From: Chionis minor
Lineage: Eukaryota > Chordata > Aves > Charadriiformes > Chionididae
Length of the DNA: 64,000 bases
Assembly: GCA_013398295.1 (NCBI GenBank)
Contig: VZSF01010491.1
Coordinates: 1,257,003 to 1,321,002, forward strand
Reading direction: 5' to 3'
A program made the translations under genes and the position numbers. This document shows positions 62,802 to 64,000 of this stretch, piece by piece. The first letter of the stretch is position 1; every line of letters begins with the position of its first letter. The notes beneath the pieces were generated by a model. It did no database searches and had not been told where the DNA came from. It worked only from the letters and a program-made list of their open reading frames with translations.

Positions 62802-64000
62802 AGGAAATCAGTACAAACCACAGCCTTACATGTTTATTAAAGTCAGAAACGGCAAGGGCTTAGATGAGAGATTAAGTTGGTCAAACAGCAAGAACACACC
62901 AACATAATTGTTGCAAATGCACTGCAATTTGCCACGATTTACAGGTTCAGAACAGAAAAAAACCCACCTTGAGTTAAGATTAGGTTTTGTGGAACTGCAT
63001 TAACAGTACGATAGTAGCAAGTCCAACCTGAACTAATTTCAAAGTTTATTTGAAAATGAATACCTGCTACTAGCGATGACGAAGGCTGAAGCAGGAATAA
63101 GTTTTTAACTTGATATTTCACATTGAAAATGTCAGTAAACTAGGCAAGACTCTAGAGAAATAACAGATGCCTCTAAGGTGGGTGGAGGAGGGGGACAGCC
63201 ACAGATACTTGCTATGGTGCACTAGAAGTACATTTCAGAAACACAAACGGACAGAAGGAAAACATAGACCTGGTAGAACATTTCTTTGCTCTATTTCTGG
63301 TACTTCCTACAATTCAATAGCTACAGAACAGCACTGTAGTCACTGATATCTGGCAGACAAGTAGAAACACTGGAATGAATTGTGCCTGAGCAGGTCAGGC
63401 ATCCCTTTGCGTAGCAAGACCACTATTTGTTCATGAAACACAAAATTTGGTGACTGACACAAAGATAAACACCACACTTTACAGAAGAACAAAGGCTGAG
63501 AATGAGGAAAGCTCATGTATACCTTAACATGCGTTCCACAGATTCTCTCATAATTATCCCAAAGAAGGCTGAGACCAGACAAACTAACACACATCACCAT
63601 CAGGGAAGACAAATGGACTGCCAAAACAAATACAAAGGCACGTGAGAAGCCAGCTGGTGGGGATCTAGACACAAACAAGCAACTCTAGAAGTTGCTTTGG
63701 ACTGTACGCCTCATTTCTCAGCAGATGAGCACATCCTTAGTTGGTGGTATCATTACCATGGCACAGCTAAAAATTTCAGGGAGGAGGAAGGGTAGAAGTT
63801 AAAGCAGAAAAAGTAACACCAGCATCTCCTCTTTCAATCCAGGAGACGGGAACTTATCAAGCTTTCAACTCTGCTTTGCAACTGAGTTCTTAATATCATT
63901 TTTTTAAAAAGCATAGCAATGATGGAGTTGTGGCCTCTGCTACAGCCAGGCTTCAGACGAAGCTACCTTATTATTAAATGTTTGATTTAAATAAATCCAT

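Larger units (their letters stand above)
34075..64000 (-). other. ERBIN: ERBIN first-intron region (at least 29.9 kb, partial)
   Basis: AT-rich sequence upstream of the candidate 5'UTR exon. It holds one plus-strand and five minus-strand CR1 copies or fragments between 34.7 and 49.8 kb. Beyond 50 kb I see only low-complexity tracts and one exon-like segment at 60976-61046. No CpG-rich promoter region is visible, so the ERBIN transcription start is inferred to be beyond 64000. Confidence 0.6.

Noticed and set aside
63340..63678. 112-codon minus-strand open frame
   Set aside because: Hydrophobic composition without a known fold or repeat; no gene context at the window edge.
1..64000. CRISPR arrays, operons, phage or bacterial mobile systems
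   Set aside because: Intron-exon structure, CR1 LINEs and AT-rich intronic sequence show this is a vertebrate genome; no regularly spaced direct repeats were seen.

Overview
This is animal, almost certainly bird, genomic DNA. It is AT-rich by eye, has no prokaryotic gene organisation, and carries several 5'-truncated CR1 LINE copies. Several of these end in the ATTCTATG-type 3' repeat typical of avian CR1. There is also one solitary LTR-like block of a type I recall from bird genomes. Nearly every long open frame is either CR1 remnant or chance.

The one protein-coding gene I can support is the 5' part of ERBIN (ERBB2IP), on the minus strand. Four coding exons are spread over about 20 kb: 23149-23337 (start codon), 18858-18975, 3854-3932 and 2977-3066. 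All have canonical AG/GT borders, and they join in frame to encode residues 1-158 plus two bases of codon 159, which is the N-terminal palmitoylation motif and the first six leucine-rich repeats. The rest of the gene (remaining LRRs, linker, PDZ domain) lies to the left of position 1. Upstream, a 57-nt exon-like segment at 34018-34074 has strong splice sites and is the best candidate for a 5'UTR exon. When it is spliced to the start-codon exon it creates a 20-codon upstream ORF that stops 2 nt before the ERBIN AUG. No CpG-rich promoter is visible up to 64000, so the transcription start is probably outside the window and intron 1 is at least 30 kb.

Layout from left to right: 1-2976 intron; 2977-3932 two LRR exons with a (TA)8 microsatellite forming one 3' splice site; 3933-18857 large intron with two plus-strand CR1 copies; 18858-18975 exon; 18976-23148 intron; 23149-23346 start exon; 23347-34017 intron with the LTR-like element (27272-28092) and A/C-only tracts; 34018-34074 candidate 5'UTR exon; 34075-64000 first intron with one plus-strand CR1, five minus-strand CR1 copies or fragments, several homopolymer and microsatellite tracts, and one further exon-like segment at 60976-61046.

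I found no new defence system, CRISPR array, tRNA or other structured RNA gene. The most interesting points are the upstream ORF created by splicing, the microsatellite splice acceptor, and a nearly identical inverted pair of CR1 copies about 14 kb apart in intron 1.
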